From Micromonospora aurantiaca ATCC 27029 (GTDB lineage: Bacteria; Actinomycetota; Actinomycetes; Mycobacteriales; Micromonosporaceae): a stretch of DNA of 64,000 nucleotides. The position numbers and the translations under genes are program-made. The notes under the pieces are model-generated. The model had not been told where the DNA came from. It saw nothing but the letters and a program-made list of their open reading frames with translations, and made no database searches. Position 1 is the first letter of the stretch; each line of letters begins with the position of its first letter. Location of the stretch: the NCBI RefSeq assembly GCF_000145235.1, contig NC_014391.1:3170001-3234000 (forward strand). The letters run 5' to 3'. This document shows, one piece after another, positions 44,641 to 53,376 of the stretch.

Positions 44641-45240
44641 GTGGGAATCGTCTCGCCCGGCTTCCAGGGCCGGCCCCGTACGTCCGCGCCCGACCTGCCG
44701 CCGGGGCAGTACCTCACCGAGGACTTCCCGGTGCTCTCCGCGGGCCCGACGCCGCGCGTGCCGCTGGACACCTGGGAGTTCGTGCTGACCAGCGAGACCG
44801 GCGCGGAGTACCGCTGGTCCTGGGACGAGATGATGGGCCTGCCGCAGGACACCCCGACTGTGGACCTGCACTGCGTCACCCGCTGGTCCAAGCTCGGCAC
44901 CACCTGGCAGGGCGTCTCCCTGGACACGCTGCTCGACGGCGTCGACACCGAGGCCCGGTACGCGCTGGCGCACTCCTACGGCGGCTACACCACCAACCTG
45001 CCGCTCGACGACCTGCGCGGCGGTCGGGCCTGGGTGGTGCACACGTACGACGGGGGGCCGCTGCCGGCCGAGCACGGCGGACCGGCGCGGCTGCTCGTGC
45101 CGCACCTGTACCTGTGGAAGTCGGCCAAGTGGGTGCACGGCATCCGGCTGCTCGCCGACGACCGGCCCGGCTTCTGGGAGACCGCCGGCTACCACGACTA
45201 CGGCGACCCGTGGCGCGAGCAGCGCTACCAGGGCGACTGA
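44641..45240 (+). CDS. Molybdopterin oxidoreductase, sulfite-oxidase-like
   Basis: The protein has 199 aa from a GTG start. VDLHCVTRWSKLGTTWQGV contains the Cys that ligates molybdenum; VPHLYLWKSAKWV and GYHDYGDPW complete the fold. There is no heme or dimerisation domain, so it is of the small MsrP/YedY-like type, and no Tat signal is visible, suggesting a cytoplasmic enzyme. The next gene, 1 bp after its stop, encodes a flavoprotein reductase that probably supplies or accepts electrons. TACGAC ends 6 nt before the start. Confidence 0.9.
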   Translation: MGIVSPGFQGRPRTSAPDLPPGQYLTEDFPVLSAGPTPRVPLDTWEFVLTSETGAEYRWSWDEMMGLPQDTPTVDLHCVTRWSKLGTTWQGVSLDTLLDGVDTEARYALAHSYGGYTTNLPLDDLRGGRAWVVHTYDGGPLPAEHGGPARLLVPHLYLWKSAKWVHGIRLLADDRPGFWETAGYHDYGDPWREQRYQGD

Positions 45241-45241
45241 G

Positions 45242-46000
45242 GTGACGGCCCAGGCCGAGGGCCGCCGCGTCGCGCCGCTGATGTGGCGGGTCGCCCGGCT
45301 GGTCGAGCGGCGGATCGAGACGCCCACCGCGCAGACGCTGGTGCTGGACGTGCCCGGCTGGCCCGGGCACCTGCCCGGGCAGCACGTCGACCTGCGCCTC
45401 ACCGCCGAGGACGGCTACCAGGCCGCCCGGTCGTACTCGCTGGCCGGCCCCGCCGACGGCGAGCGGATCGAGGTGACGGTGCAGCGGGTGCCCGACGGCG
45501 AGGTGTCGCCGTACCTGACCGACACCTACGCCGAGGGCGATCCGCTGGAGGTACGCGGCCCGGTCGGCGGCTGGTTCGTCTGGCGTACCGACGACACCGC
45601 GCCGGTGCTGCTCGTGGGCGGCGGATCCGGCGTGGTGCCGCTGATGGCGATGATCCGCGCGCGCCGCGCCGCGGGCAGCCGCACGCCGTTCCGGCTCGTC
45701 TACTCGGTGCGCACCCCCGACGACGTCATCTACTCCGACGAGCTGCGCCGCCGCGCGCGCGACGACCAGGGCCTCGACGTCGCGTACGTCTACACCAGGT
45801 CCGCGCCCGAGGGCTGGCGCGGCGAGCCGCACCGGATCGGCCTGGCCGACGTGAACAGCCACGGCTGGCCGCCCGACCTGGAGCCGCTGTGCTACGTGTG
45901 CGGCCCCACCGGATTCGTGGAGACCGTGGCCGACCTGCTGGTGGGGCTGGGTCACCCGACCCGGCGCGTGCGGACCGAACGGTTCGGCCCGACCGGCTGA
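45242..46000 (+). CDS. Ferredoxin-NADP reductase-like flavoprotein
   Basis: The protein has 252 aa from a GTG start. RSYSLAG binds FAD, GGGSGVVPLMAM and CGPTGFVE bind NAD(P)H. There is no FeS-cluster Cys motif. Its tight coupling to the molybdopterin gene suggests that the two proteins form an electron-transfer pair. Confidence 0.92.
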   Translation: MTAQAEGRRVAPLMWRVARLVERRIETPTAQTLVLDVPGWPGHLPGQHVDLRLTAEDGYQAARSYSLAGPADGERIEVTVQRVPDGEVSPYLTDTYAEGDPLEVRGPVGGWFVWRTDDTAPVLLVGGGSGVVPLMAMIRARRAAGSRTPFRLVYSVRTPDDVIYSDELRRRARDDQGLDVAYVYTRSAPEGWRGEPHRIGLADVNSHGWPPDLEPLCYVCGPTGFVETVADLLVGLGHPTRRVRTERFGPTG

Positions 46001-46017
46001 GAACCCGAGGAGGGCGT

Positions 46018-46311
46018 ATGACCGACCTGTCCTACGTGGACGGCAACATGCTCGACGGGCCGTTGCGTGAGTTGTTCGCCGTCGACCTGAGCGCCACCAC
46101 CGGCCGCTGCGACACCTGCGGGACGACCGGCCCGATGGCCGGGCTACACGTCTACTCGCACGCCCCGGGCCTGGTCGGGCGCTGCCCCGCCTGCACCGGG
46201 GTGATGGTGCGGCTGGTCCGCGCGCCGCAGCGGGCCTGGCTGGACCTGCGCGGCACCACGTACCTCCAGGTGCCCATGCCGGCCGAGCAGGGTTTCCGGG
46301 CCGCGCCCTGA
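46018..46311 (+). CDS. DUF6510 zinc-ribbon-like protein
   Basis: The protein has 97 aa, with GAGGAGGG just before the ATG. Two Cys pairs, CDTCG and CPAC, suggest a metal knuckle. It is third in an operon with the molybdopterin enzyme and its reductase, an arrangement I recall in other actinobacteria. The function is unknown. Its 3' half overlaps the long reading of the convergent glycosyltransferase. Confidence 0.8.
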   Translation: MTDLSYVDGNMLDGPLRELFAVDLSATTGRCDTCGTTGPMAGLHVYSHAPGLVGRCPACTGVMVRLVRAPQRAWLDLRGTTYLQVPMPAEQGFRAAP

Positions 46312-47916
46312 CGTCTGCGCCGTTACTGGACCGCGCCTGCCGCGCCGGCGCAGCCGCCCGACGAGCTGACCCACCGTCACCGGCACCACGGAGAGCACGA
46401 GCTGACCGTTGCGCGGGTCGACTGTCGCCGCCACCCCGTACAGCCGGGCGCCGTGCCGCAGCAGCCGGGGCCGCCCGGCGGCGAGCCGGGGCGCGCGCAC
46501 CGCGGCCCCGCCGCGCCCGTGACCGCCGTCCACCTCGGCGCGGACCGGATGGCGCTGCCCGCTGGCGGAGCTTGCCGCCAGGAGCCGGTCGAGTGCGAAG
46601 TCCGTGCGGAGCGTGCGGCCGGTCGGATCGCCGGCGTCCATCCGGGTGGCGCCCACGACCGGACCGGCCAGCATCCGCACCGGCCCGGCCTCCGTGGCGA
46701 ACCGGGGGTACGGGCTGCGCGTCGTCACCGTCAACGTGTGCCCGTCGACCCAGCTCACGTCGACGGTGTCCAGCCGCGCCAGCCAGTCGGCGCGCACGTC
46801 GGTGACGTCGGTCCACCGGGCCGGGGCACCCGGGTAGCCCGCGTGCCAGCGGTCACCGGCGAACACCGTCGCCGGCACGCCCCGGCCGCTGTCCTGCTCG
46901 ATCACCGCCAGCAGGTCGTCGACTCCGCCCGCGGTCACCGCGCCCAGGCGCAGCCGGGCCTCGATGTCGAGCCGGTCCCGCAGACCGTCGGTGACGTGCC
47001 GCCGCACCAGCCGCGCGACCGTCGCGTGCACCCGCTCCTGCGCGGCCCGGTCCAGGTGCCGGAAGTCGTCGCCGACGAGGTTCGCCAGTTCCAGCCCGGC
47101 GTGACGGCGCAGCACCGCGTCCCGGCGCTCCCCGGCGGGGATCAGGTCGGCCACGTACGCGAACAGCCGCTCCACGCTGACCAGGCGCTGCTCGACCCGG
47201 CTGTGGTAGGTGATGTTGCGGGCGTCCAGCCGGCGCACCGCGTGGTAGTAGTCGTAGTCGGCGAGCACCGAGATCCGGCGGGCGTGGTAGCAGGCGGCGA
47301 GCGTGAACGGCTGGTCGCTGAGCACCGGCATGTCCTCCGGGAACCGCAGCCCGAGCCGGTCCACGAGGTCGCGCCGGAACAGCTTCGTGTTCGCCAGCGA
47401 CCAGGGCAGCGCCGAGTCGAACAGGCTCACGTCGACCGCGTTGCCGTCGGCGAACACGTCGGAGAACACGTGCCGGCCGTTGACCCCGACCACCTTGCCG
47501 AGCACCACGTCCGAGCCGTACCGGTCGGCGGCGGCGATCAGACGCTCGAGGGCCTCCGGACCGAGCCGGTCGTCCGAGCCGAGGAAGAAGACGTACCGGC
47601 CGGTGGCCAGGTCCAGTCCCCGGTTGCAGGGCGACGCCGGGCCACCGGAGTTGGGCTGGTGGACCACCCGCACCGTGCCGGGGTGCTTCGCGGCGTACCG
47701 GTCCAGCAGGCGGCCGCTGCCGTCGGTGGACCCGTCGTCCACCGCCACGATCTCCATCCGGCCCGGCCCGATCGTCTGCCGCAGCACCGAGTCGAGGCAG
47801 GACCGCAGGTAGCGCAGCGTGTTGTAGACAGGCACGACCACGCTCACGTCGGGGCGGCTCGGCGCGGCTGGGCGGGGCGTGGTCGGTGGGCGGTGCGTCG
47901 CCTCCTCGGCTGCCAC
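46144..47916 (-). CDS. Glycosyltransferase family 2 protein
   Basis: The protein has 590 aa from the GTG at 47916, which has AAGGAG upstream. The GT-A domain covers about 25-270: SVVVPVYNTLRYLRSCLDSV, AVDDGSTDGS, FFLGSDDRLG (DxD equivalent) and a later SDQPFTLA. The second half is not assigned. The frame stays open through the last 168 bp, antisense to the DUF6510 gene; the natural end is more likely near 46312-46345, and one base shift there would give a stop (TAA). The true 3' end is therefore doubtful. It may decorate a cell-surface polymer. Confidence 0.8.
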   Translation of the reverse strand: MAAEEATHRPPTTPRPAAPSRPDVSVVVPVYNTLRYLRSCLDSVLRQTIGPGRMEIVAVDDGSTDGSGRLLDRYAAKHPGTVRVVHQPNSGGPASPCNRGLDLATGRYVFFLGSDDRLGPEALERLIAAADRYGSDVVLGKVVGVNGRHVFSDVFADGNAVDVSLFDSALPWSLANTKLFRRDLVDRLGLRFPEDMPVLSDQPFTLAACYHARRISVLADYDYYHAVRRLDARNITYHSRVEQRLVSVERLFAYVADLIPAGERRDAVLRRHAGLELANLVGDDFRHLDRAAQERVHATVARLVRRHVTDGLRDRLDIEARLRLGAVTAGGVDDLLAVIEQDSGRGVPATVFAGDRWHAGYPGAPARWTDVTDVRADWLARLDTVDVSWVDGHTLTVTTRSPYPRFATEAGPVRMLAGPVVGATRMDAGDPTGRTLRTDFALDRLLAASSASGQRHPVRAEVDGGHGRGGAAVRAPRLAAGRPRLLRHGARLYGVAATVDPRNGQLVLSVVPVTVGQLVGRLRRRGRRGPVTAQTSGRGPETLLGRHGHLEVRGAAQVQPGPLRRADQPHHHPGAGGAAPDQARGVRVDV

Positions 47917-48036
47917 AGCTGCTCCTTCACGGTCGCCCGGACGATCCGGCGCGACCCAGCGTGGTGGAGCGAGCCGTCCGGGTGACGACACCGGCGTGAC
48001 GGCGAGGTGACCGGAAGGCAGCCGTTGGATACGCGC

Positions 48037-48073
48037 GAAAGGGCCCGACCCCGTGGTGGGGGTCGGGCCCTTC
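48037..48073 (-). terminator. Strong GC hairpin terminator
   Basis: AAGGGCCCGACCCC (48039-48052) pairs perfectly with GGGGTCGGGCCCTT (48059-48072) around a short loop. It is 16 bp beyond the stop of the C39-like gene on the minus strand and could act in both directions. Confidence 0.85.
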
Positions 48074-48088
48074 GTCATGGTCGTTCGG

Positions 48089-48742
48089 TCAGGAGCTGTA
48101 GCCGCGGCTGGCGATCCAGCGGGCGAGCTCGTCGACGTCCATCCGGTAGGAGGCCTGGTTCGGGTTGGCCGAGTCGGCGATCGTCACGACCTTGCCGCCG
48201 TCGCGGTAGCCGACCACGCTGATGTAGTGGCCACCCTCGAAGGAGTGGGCGTTGCCGTCGGTGTCGGTGGCGGTGCCGGCGATGTTGGCCACCACGGCAC
48301 GGCCGTCGTCGACGGTCTTGACCACGTCGGCGCGCAGCTTGTCGACCTTGTCGCGGTCGCGGGCCTTGTCCACGGGGATCTCGGTGGACTTGTAGACGTC
48401 CTTACCGGTCTCCTTGTTCAGCACCGGGGTGATGTCGTTGATGGAGTTGGTGCCGGCCTCGGTGGTGCCCATCTCCTCGGCCATGGCGTGCACGTCGATG
48501 TTCTTGCCCTGCACGCTCAGCGCGTTACGGGCGGCGGCGGGGCCGCAGAAGTAGAAGTTGGGCTGCGCCTCGTAGCGCACGTCGAGTTCCCGCTCGCCGT
48601 GGCCCTTGCGGTCGGCCACCACGCTCGTGGTGCCGGTGGTGGGGGCGGCATGGGCGGCGATGGCGGGGCCGGCGATGCCACCAGCGGTGGCGACGACACC
48701 AGCAGCGGTCAGAACGGTCTTGCGCAGCAGAGTGGTAGCCAT
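48089..48742 (-). CDS. Secreted C39-like (papain-fold) peptidase
   Basis: The protein has 217 aa; GGAGG lies 7 nt before the ATG. Signal peptide: TTLLRKTVLTAAGVVATAGG, then an Ala-rich cleavage region. The mature part has QPNFYFCGPAAARNAL with the catalytic Cys, GGHYISVVGYRDG with the His, and ADSANPNQ with the Asp/Asn, the pattern of the peptidase C39-like 2 family. It ends cleanly in front of a terminator. The target is unknown. Confidence 0.9.
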   Translation of the reverse strand: MATTLLRKTVLTAAGVVATAGGIAGPAIAAHAAPTTGTTSVVADRKGHGERELDVRYEAQPNFYFCGPAAARNALSVQGKNIDVHAMAEEMGTTEAGTNSINDITPVLNKETGKDVYKSTEIPVDKARDRDKVDKLRADVVKTVDDGRAVVANIAGTATDTDGNAHSFEGGHYISVVGYRDGGKVVTIADSANPNQASYRMDVDELARWIASRGYSS

Positions 48743-48874
48743 GATGGTTGCCTCCCTGAAGTGGGGGATGACGCGGCAAAGGGGGGGATGCCGCGAGGGG
48801 GAAAGTCTTGGGGGTGCCCGTGGAGAGAGGGCTGGCACGCGGGCGGCTCGGAGGGCCTGCTCTACGCGGCTCGG

Positions 48875-49140
48875 GGATGTAACGACCTGCGGACCGGGGT
48901 CATTCCCGCCGACCGTGGCTCACCCGGTCGGGGCGGTACGGCCCGATGGGGCCTGTCCGGCGGCGTGGCCTCGCGGTTCGGCCCGGTGGATGTAACGACC
49001 GGCGGGCCGGGGTCATTCCGTGGCTCTCGGCCGGGGCGACGACCTGGGGGAGGTAACGGCGTCCGGCCGGCGGCCATTCCGGGGGACGGCGGGGTGCCCG
49101 TCGTCCGGGGATGTAACGACGACCGGGCCGGGCCGATTCC
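48875..49140. repeat. Four 32-nt imperfect palindromic repeats
   Basis: The unit approximates GGATGTAACGACC, a short GC core, then GGTCATTCC. Copies lie at 48875-48906, 48988-49019, 49049-49080 and 49109-49140, i.e. 113, 61 and 60 nt apart. AACGACC and GGTCATT within a unit can pair with one wobble. They lie in the gene-free stretch 48743-49944, upstream of the C39-like gene. Confidence 0.8.
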
Positions 49141-49407
49141 CTGACCTATCCGGGCGCCCCTGGCGGGCCGGTGCCCGGCGCTCGACCTGGTGCCTGGGCC
49201 GTCAGCCATGTACAACGCCTCGCGCCCGCCACCGATTCCACCCCCACGGTGGCACCGACCACAGCCCCGCCAGGCTCAGCGCAGCGAACCGGACACCGCG
49301 GACCGAACCACCCGACCGGGTGCCGATGGTCCCGTCCGAGGCGCGGACGGATCCGTCCGAGGTCAGCCTCGACGCCGGTCGTCACAGCTCCACCCCGCCC
49401 GCCCACG

Positions 49408-49638
49408 CGATCTTGGTTTGGTGCCCGGCGAACCTCGCAAAGCGGGCATACCTGGGGCGCCAAGTGCAAGATCGAGTGGGCACGTCGGTCCGTCACCTGT
49501 GCCGCACAGGAGCCAAAAGGTGCCGTGCGGGGCTACAAGGCGTCGTTCCCGCACAATGAGATCGGCAGGCCACATCATGGGAGCCGGGGAGATCTTGGTA
49601 CGAAAGGGCCCCCATGAGGGCCGTTTCCTACCAAGATC
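49408..49638. repeat. Two GATCTTG-type palindromes
   Basis: CGATCTTG (49408-49415) pairs with CAAGATCG (49467-49474) with partly matching inner arms. GATCTTGGTA (49591-49600) pairs perfectly with TACCAAGATC (49629-49638), with further pairing of GAAA/TTTC and GGCCC/GGGCC inside. They look like members of a dispersed intergenic hairpin family. Confidence 0.7.
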
Positions 49639-49711
49639 TACGGGCCCCGCCTGGGGCGAGGCGGAAGCGGCGTCGCGGCCCGCCTTCCCGGGGCGGTGGA
49701 CCGGCCGGGAC

Positions 49712-49811
49712 GGGCGGCACGTCGGGGCCGGGGCGGGCGGCCTCACGTCGGTGCCGGGGCGGGCGGCCTCACGTCCGGGCTGGGACGGGTCGCCTCACGT
49801 CGGGGCGGGAC
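49712..49811. repeat. Tandem GC-rich repeat, about four units
   Basis: Units of 23, 26, 26 and 25 nt (starting 49712, 49735, 49761, 49787) share GGGCGGCCTCACGTCGG. It lies 130 bp before the GNAT gene. The rest of the gap 49141-49944 holds no gene I can support. Confidence 0.75.
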
Positions 49812-49944
49812 AGGGGGCGGGGAGGTCGTGCCGGAAGTGGGCGCCGGCGCGGAAACGCGCACTCCGGACGCGGCGGGCCGTGTGGCGGAGGGGGAGTGCA
49901 CCCCCGGATGCGGTGGGGTGGACGCGGTGGCGGAGAGTGGCGCT

Positions 49945-50472
49945 GTGCGATATCTGCGCAGTGACGGACGCGTCGCCATCCGCCGTCCCCGTCCGGCTGA
50001 CGAGGCGGAGTTCGTCGCCGCCGTCCGGCGCAGCCGCGACCTGCACCATCCGTGGCTCTCAGCGCCCGATGACGCGCAGCGCTACGCGGCGTACCTGCGC
50101 AAGATCCGGGGGCGGGACAGCGCCGGGTTCCTGTTCTGCGACCGGGCCACCGGGCAGATCGCCGGATACGCGAACATCAGCGGCATCGTGCTGGGCGCGC
50201 TGCGCGGCGGCTACCTCGGATACGCGGCGTTCCGCCCGTACGCGGGCACCGGGCACGCCTCGGCCGGGGTGCGGCTGGTGATCGAGTACGCGTTCGGGCC
50301 GCTCGGTCTGCACCGGCTGGAGGCGAACATCCAGCCCGGCAACGAGCCGTCGAAGCGGCTGGCGCGCCGGCTCGGCTTCCGGCTGGAGGGGTTCTCCCCG
50401 GACTACCTGTTCATCGACGGCGCGTGGCGCGACCACGAACGCTGGGCGATCACCGCCCCGGCGCCGGACTGA
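49945..50472 (+). CDS. GNAT acetyltransferase, RimJ/RimL type
   Basis: The protein has 175 aa from GTG 49945 (GGAG 9 nt ahead); GTG 49927 is an alternative. AIRRPRPADEAEF starts the fold, YAAFRPYAGTGHASAGVRL is the acetyl-CoA loop, and HRLEANIQPGNEPSKRLARR with LGFRLEGF is the typical RimJ/RimL ending. It is probably an N-terminal protein or small-molecule acetyltransferase. Confidence 0.9.
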   Translation: MRYLRSDGRVAIRRPRPADEAEFVAAVRRSRDLHHPWLSAPDDAQRYAAYLRKIRGRDSAGFLFCDRATGQIAGYANISGIVLGALRGGYLGYAAFRPYAGTGHASAGVRLVIEYAFGPLGLHRLEANIQPGNEPSKRLARRLGFRLEGFSPDYLFIDGAWRDHERWAITAPAPD

Positions 50473-50504
50473 GTGCGGCGCCGGAGGATGGTGACCGGCC
50501 GGTC

Positions 50505-51950
50505 TCAGCTGCCGGGCTTCGGGAAGGCGACCGGGCTGCGGTGCCCGTCCCGGTCGACCGCCCGTACGCCGAAGAACACGTTGTCCTTGGACAGGTCGAT
50601 GGTCACCTCGGTGACGTCGCCGACCGGCAGCACCTTCTGCCACTGGTCGGCGGTGGTCTCCCGCCACACCACCTCGTACCCGGCCAGGTCCGGCTCGGGC
50701 CCGCGCTGCCACCGCAACGTGGTGTCGTTGGTCAGGTTCGTGGTCACCACGGTGACGCCCTTGGGTGTGCCGGGCGCCTGGGCCAGTGACCACAGCGTCG
50801 CGGCGTTCACCCGGACCACCCGGGTGATGTAGCCGAAGTCGCAGAACTCCGGCAGGTCGCCGTACTGCACCCCGTCGACGACCCGCACGTCCTGGTGCTG
50901 GTGGGCGAAGTCCTCGTTCGGCTCGGTGAACCGGCCGGCCGGCCAGCCCTCGCGCAGGAACGAGATGTGGTCGCTGCCGCGCAGGTAGCGGTCCCGCCGG
51001 TAGATGACGCGCACGTCCATGCCGGTGGCGGAGTTCCCGGCCACGTCGGTGACGAACCGGGCGAGCTGCCGCGACGGCGAGTCGTTCTCGCCGCCGACGG
51101 ACTGCCGCACGCTCGCCTCGGCCGGGGTCTCGGCGGTCGGCACGCCCTCGGCGAACAACCGCACGGTACGCGGGTCGCGCGTGCCGTCGTCGGCGGTGCT
51201 GGACCCGACGATGTCGTTGCTGAACATGGCCTGGACATCGGCGCCGGCCGCCTTCAACTGCGAGGCGAGGTACGCCGAGCCGTACAGTCCCTGCTCCTCG
51301 GCTGCGACGGCGGCGAGCACGATGGTGGCCTCGGTGCGGCGGGTGGACAGCACCCGGGCCAGCTCCATCACCACCGCCACGCCGGAGGCGTCGTCGTCCG
51401 CGCCTGGTGCGTCGCTGACCGCGTCCATCACGTCGGTCGCCCGGGAGTCGTAGTGGCCGGTGATGACGTACACCCGCTCGGGCGTGACGTCGCCGCGCAG
51501 GGTCGCCACCACGTTGGTGATGGTGGTCGGGACGGGGATGCGGGAGGCGGGCTGCTGGACGTACGACTGGAGTTCGACAGTCATCCGGCCGCCGGACGCG
51601 GCCGCGTACCCGGAGAGCTGGGCGTGGATCCAGTCGCGGGCGGCGCCGATGCCGCGTACCGGATCGGTCTGGCTGGACAGGGTGTGGCGGGTGCCGAACG
51701 CGGCGAGCCGGCGCACGACGGCCTCGATCCGGCGGCCGTCGATCTCGCGCAGCAGCGCGGCCAGCTCGCGGCCGGGCCGCTGCGGCCGGGCCGGACGGCC
51801 CGGGCCCGGGGGAGCGCCGGTCGCGGCGGCGGCCGGGGCGGCGGTGAGCGGGGTGGCGACGGCGGCGGCGGTGGCCGCGGCGGAGGCGGTGAGGAAGGTA
51901 CGCCGGCTGGACCTCGTGGGCCGACCCTCGGCGGTCTCGTGGTTTCCCAT
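50505..51950 (-). CDS. Secreted M28-family peptidase
   Basis: The protein has 481 aa. A Tat-type signal (SRRTFLTASAAATAAAVATP) opens it. Zinc ligands: ITGHYDSR, ADDDASGVAVV, AAEEQGLYGS and SDHISFLREG. A C-terminal fibronectin-type region (PDLAGYEVVWRETTADQW) follows. It is probably an extracellular aminopeptidase. The ATG at 51950 is the first start that leaves a normal Tat signal. Confidence 0.92.
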   Translation of the reverse strand: MGNHETAEGRPTRSSRRTFLTASAAATAAAVATPLTAAPAAAATGAPPGPGRPARPQRPGRELAALLREIDGRRIEAVVRRLAAFGTRHTLSSQTDPVRGIGAARDWIHAQLSGYAAASGGRMTVELQSYVQQPASRIPVPTTITNVVATLRGDVTPERVYVITGHYDSRATDVMDAVSDAPGADDDASGVAVVMELARVLSTRRTEATIVLAAVAAEEQGLYGSAYLASQLKAAGADVQAMFSNDIVGSSTADDGTRDPRTVRLFAEGVPTAETPAEASVRQSVGGENDSPSRQLARFVTDVAGNSATGMDVRVIYRRDRYLRGSDHISFLREGWPAGRFTEPNEDFAHQHQDVRVVDGVQYGDLPEFCDFGYITRVVRVNAATLWSLAQAPGTPKGVTVVTTNLTNDTTLRWQRGPEPDLAGYEVVWRETTADQWQKVLPVGDVTEVTIDLSKDNVFFGVRAVDRDGHRSPVAFPKPGS

Positions 51951-52050
51951 CCCGGCATCCTCGCGCCGATCACGAGGAATGTCCATATAGCCGCTGATGG
52001 ATGGATCACGGGCACGTTTGTCGCAGGTCTGCCCGGGAACGGCAGCAGGC

Positions 52051-53349
52051 ATGACGAAACCACGGGTGGTGATCGTGGGGGCCGGGTTCGCCGGGTACCA
52101 CGCGGCCAAGACGTTGCGCCGACTGGCCCGCGACCGGGCCGAGATCGTCCTGCTGAACACGACCGACTACTTCCTCTACCTGCCGCTGCTGCCCGAGGTG
52201 GCGGTAGGTGTGGTGGAGCCGACCCGGATCGCGGTGCCGCTCGCCGGCACGCTCGACGGCGTCCGCGTGGTGATCGGCGAGGCCGACCGGGTCGACCTGC
52301 AGAACCGGTGGGTCGGCTACCGCTCCGTCGAGGGCGACCACGGGCAGCTCGCGTACGACCGGCTCGTGCTCAGCGTGGGCAGCGTCAACAAGCTGCTGCC
52401 GATCCCCGGCGTGACCGAGTACGCCCACGGCTTCCGCGGCCTGCCCGAGGCGCTGTTCCTGCACGACCACGTGGTCCGGCAGGTCGAGCTGGCCGAGCTG
52501 ACCCAGGACCCGGCCGAGCAGCGGGCCCGCACCACGTTCGTGGTGGTCGGCGCCGGCTACACCGGCACCGAGGTGGCCGCGCACGGGCAGCTGTTCACCG
52601 ACCGGCTGATGGCCCAGCGTCCGCACCTGAAGGTCCGGCCGCGCTGGATGCTGCTGGACGTGGCGCCCCGGGTGCTGCCCGAACTGGACCGGCGGATGTC
52701 GGTCACCGCCGACCGGGTGCTGCGCAAACGCGGCGTGGACGTGCGGATGGGCACCTCGGTCGCCGAAGCCACCCCGGACGGGGTGATGCTCACCGACGGC
52801 GAGTACGTCCCGACGTGCAGCCTCGTCTGGTGCGTGGGTGTACGCCCCGACCCGTTCGTGGCCGAACTGGGCCTGCGCACCGAGAAGGGCCGGCTGGTGG
52901 TCGACGAGTTCCTCAACGTTCCCGGCTACCCCGAGGTGTTCGCCTGCGGCGACGCCGCCGCCGTGCCCGACCCGACCCGCCCTGGGCAGGTGTGCGCCAT
53001 GACCGCGCAGCACGCCCAGCGGCAGGGCAAGCTGGCGGCGCACAACATCGCCGCCTCGTACGGTCAGGGCGTGCGCAAGTCGTACAAGCACCACGACCTG
53101 GGCTGGGTGGTGGACCTGGGCGGCAAGGACGCGGCGGCGAACCCGCTGAAGGTGCCGCTCGCAGGGCTGCCGGCCAAGGCCGTCACCCGCGGCTACCACC
53201 TGCTGGCCATGCCCGGTAACCGGCCCCGGGTCGCGGCGGACTGGGCGCTGGACGCGACGCTGCCCCGGCCCGCCGTGCAGCTCGGCCTGGTCCCCGCGAA
53301 CGCGGTGCCGCTGGAGAGCGAGTCACCGGAGCTGGCCCGCCGCCACTGA
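52051..53349 (+). CDS. ndh: Type II NADH dehydrogenase
   Basis: The protein has 432 aa. RVVIVGAGFAGYHAAKTL binds FAD, VVVGAGYTGTEVAAH binds NADH, and VFACGDAAAV is the third FAD motif. It passes electrons from NADH to quinone without pumping protons. The C-terminal part (VAADWALDATL) is the membrane-associated region. An in-frame upstream start exists but has no support. Confidence 0.92.
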   Translation: MTKPRVVIVGAGFAGYHAAKTLRRLARDRAEIVLLNTTDYFLYLPLLPEVAVGVVEPTRIAVPLAGTLDGVRVVIGEADRVDLQNRWVGYRSVEGDHGQLAYDRLVLSVGSVNKLLPIPGVTEYAHGFRGLPEALFLHDHVVRQVELAELTQDPAEQRARTTFVVVGAGYTGTEVAAHGQLFTDRLMAQRPHLKVRPRWMLLDVAPRVLPELDRRMSVTADRVLRKRGVDVRMGTSVAEATPDGVMLTDGEYVPTCSLVWCVGVRPDPFVAELGLRTEKGRLVVDEFLNVPGYPEVFACGDAAAVPDPTRPGQVCAMTAQHAQRQGKLAAHNIAASYGQGVRKSYKHHDLGWVVDLGGKDAAANPLKVPLAGLPAKAVTRGYHLLAMPGNRPRVAADWALDATLPRPAVQLGLVPANAVPLESESPELARRH

Positions 53350-53376
53350 TCGCCGCACGCACCCGCCGGCCGGCTC

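Noticed and set aside
48875..49140. CRISPR array
   Set aside because: Only four units, they differ from each other, spacing is 113/61/60 nt, and no cas gene is present.
49190..50281. Long plus-strand open frame across the gene desert
   Set aside because: Its content is low-complexity Arg/Pro/Ala and it overlaps the GNAT gene in another frame; the GNAT reading has clear motifs.
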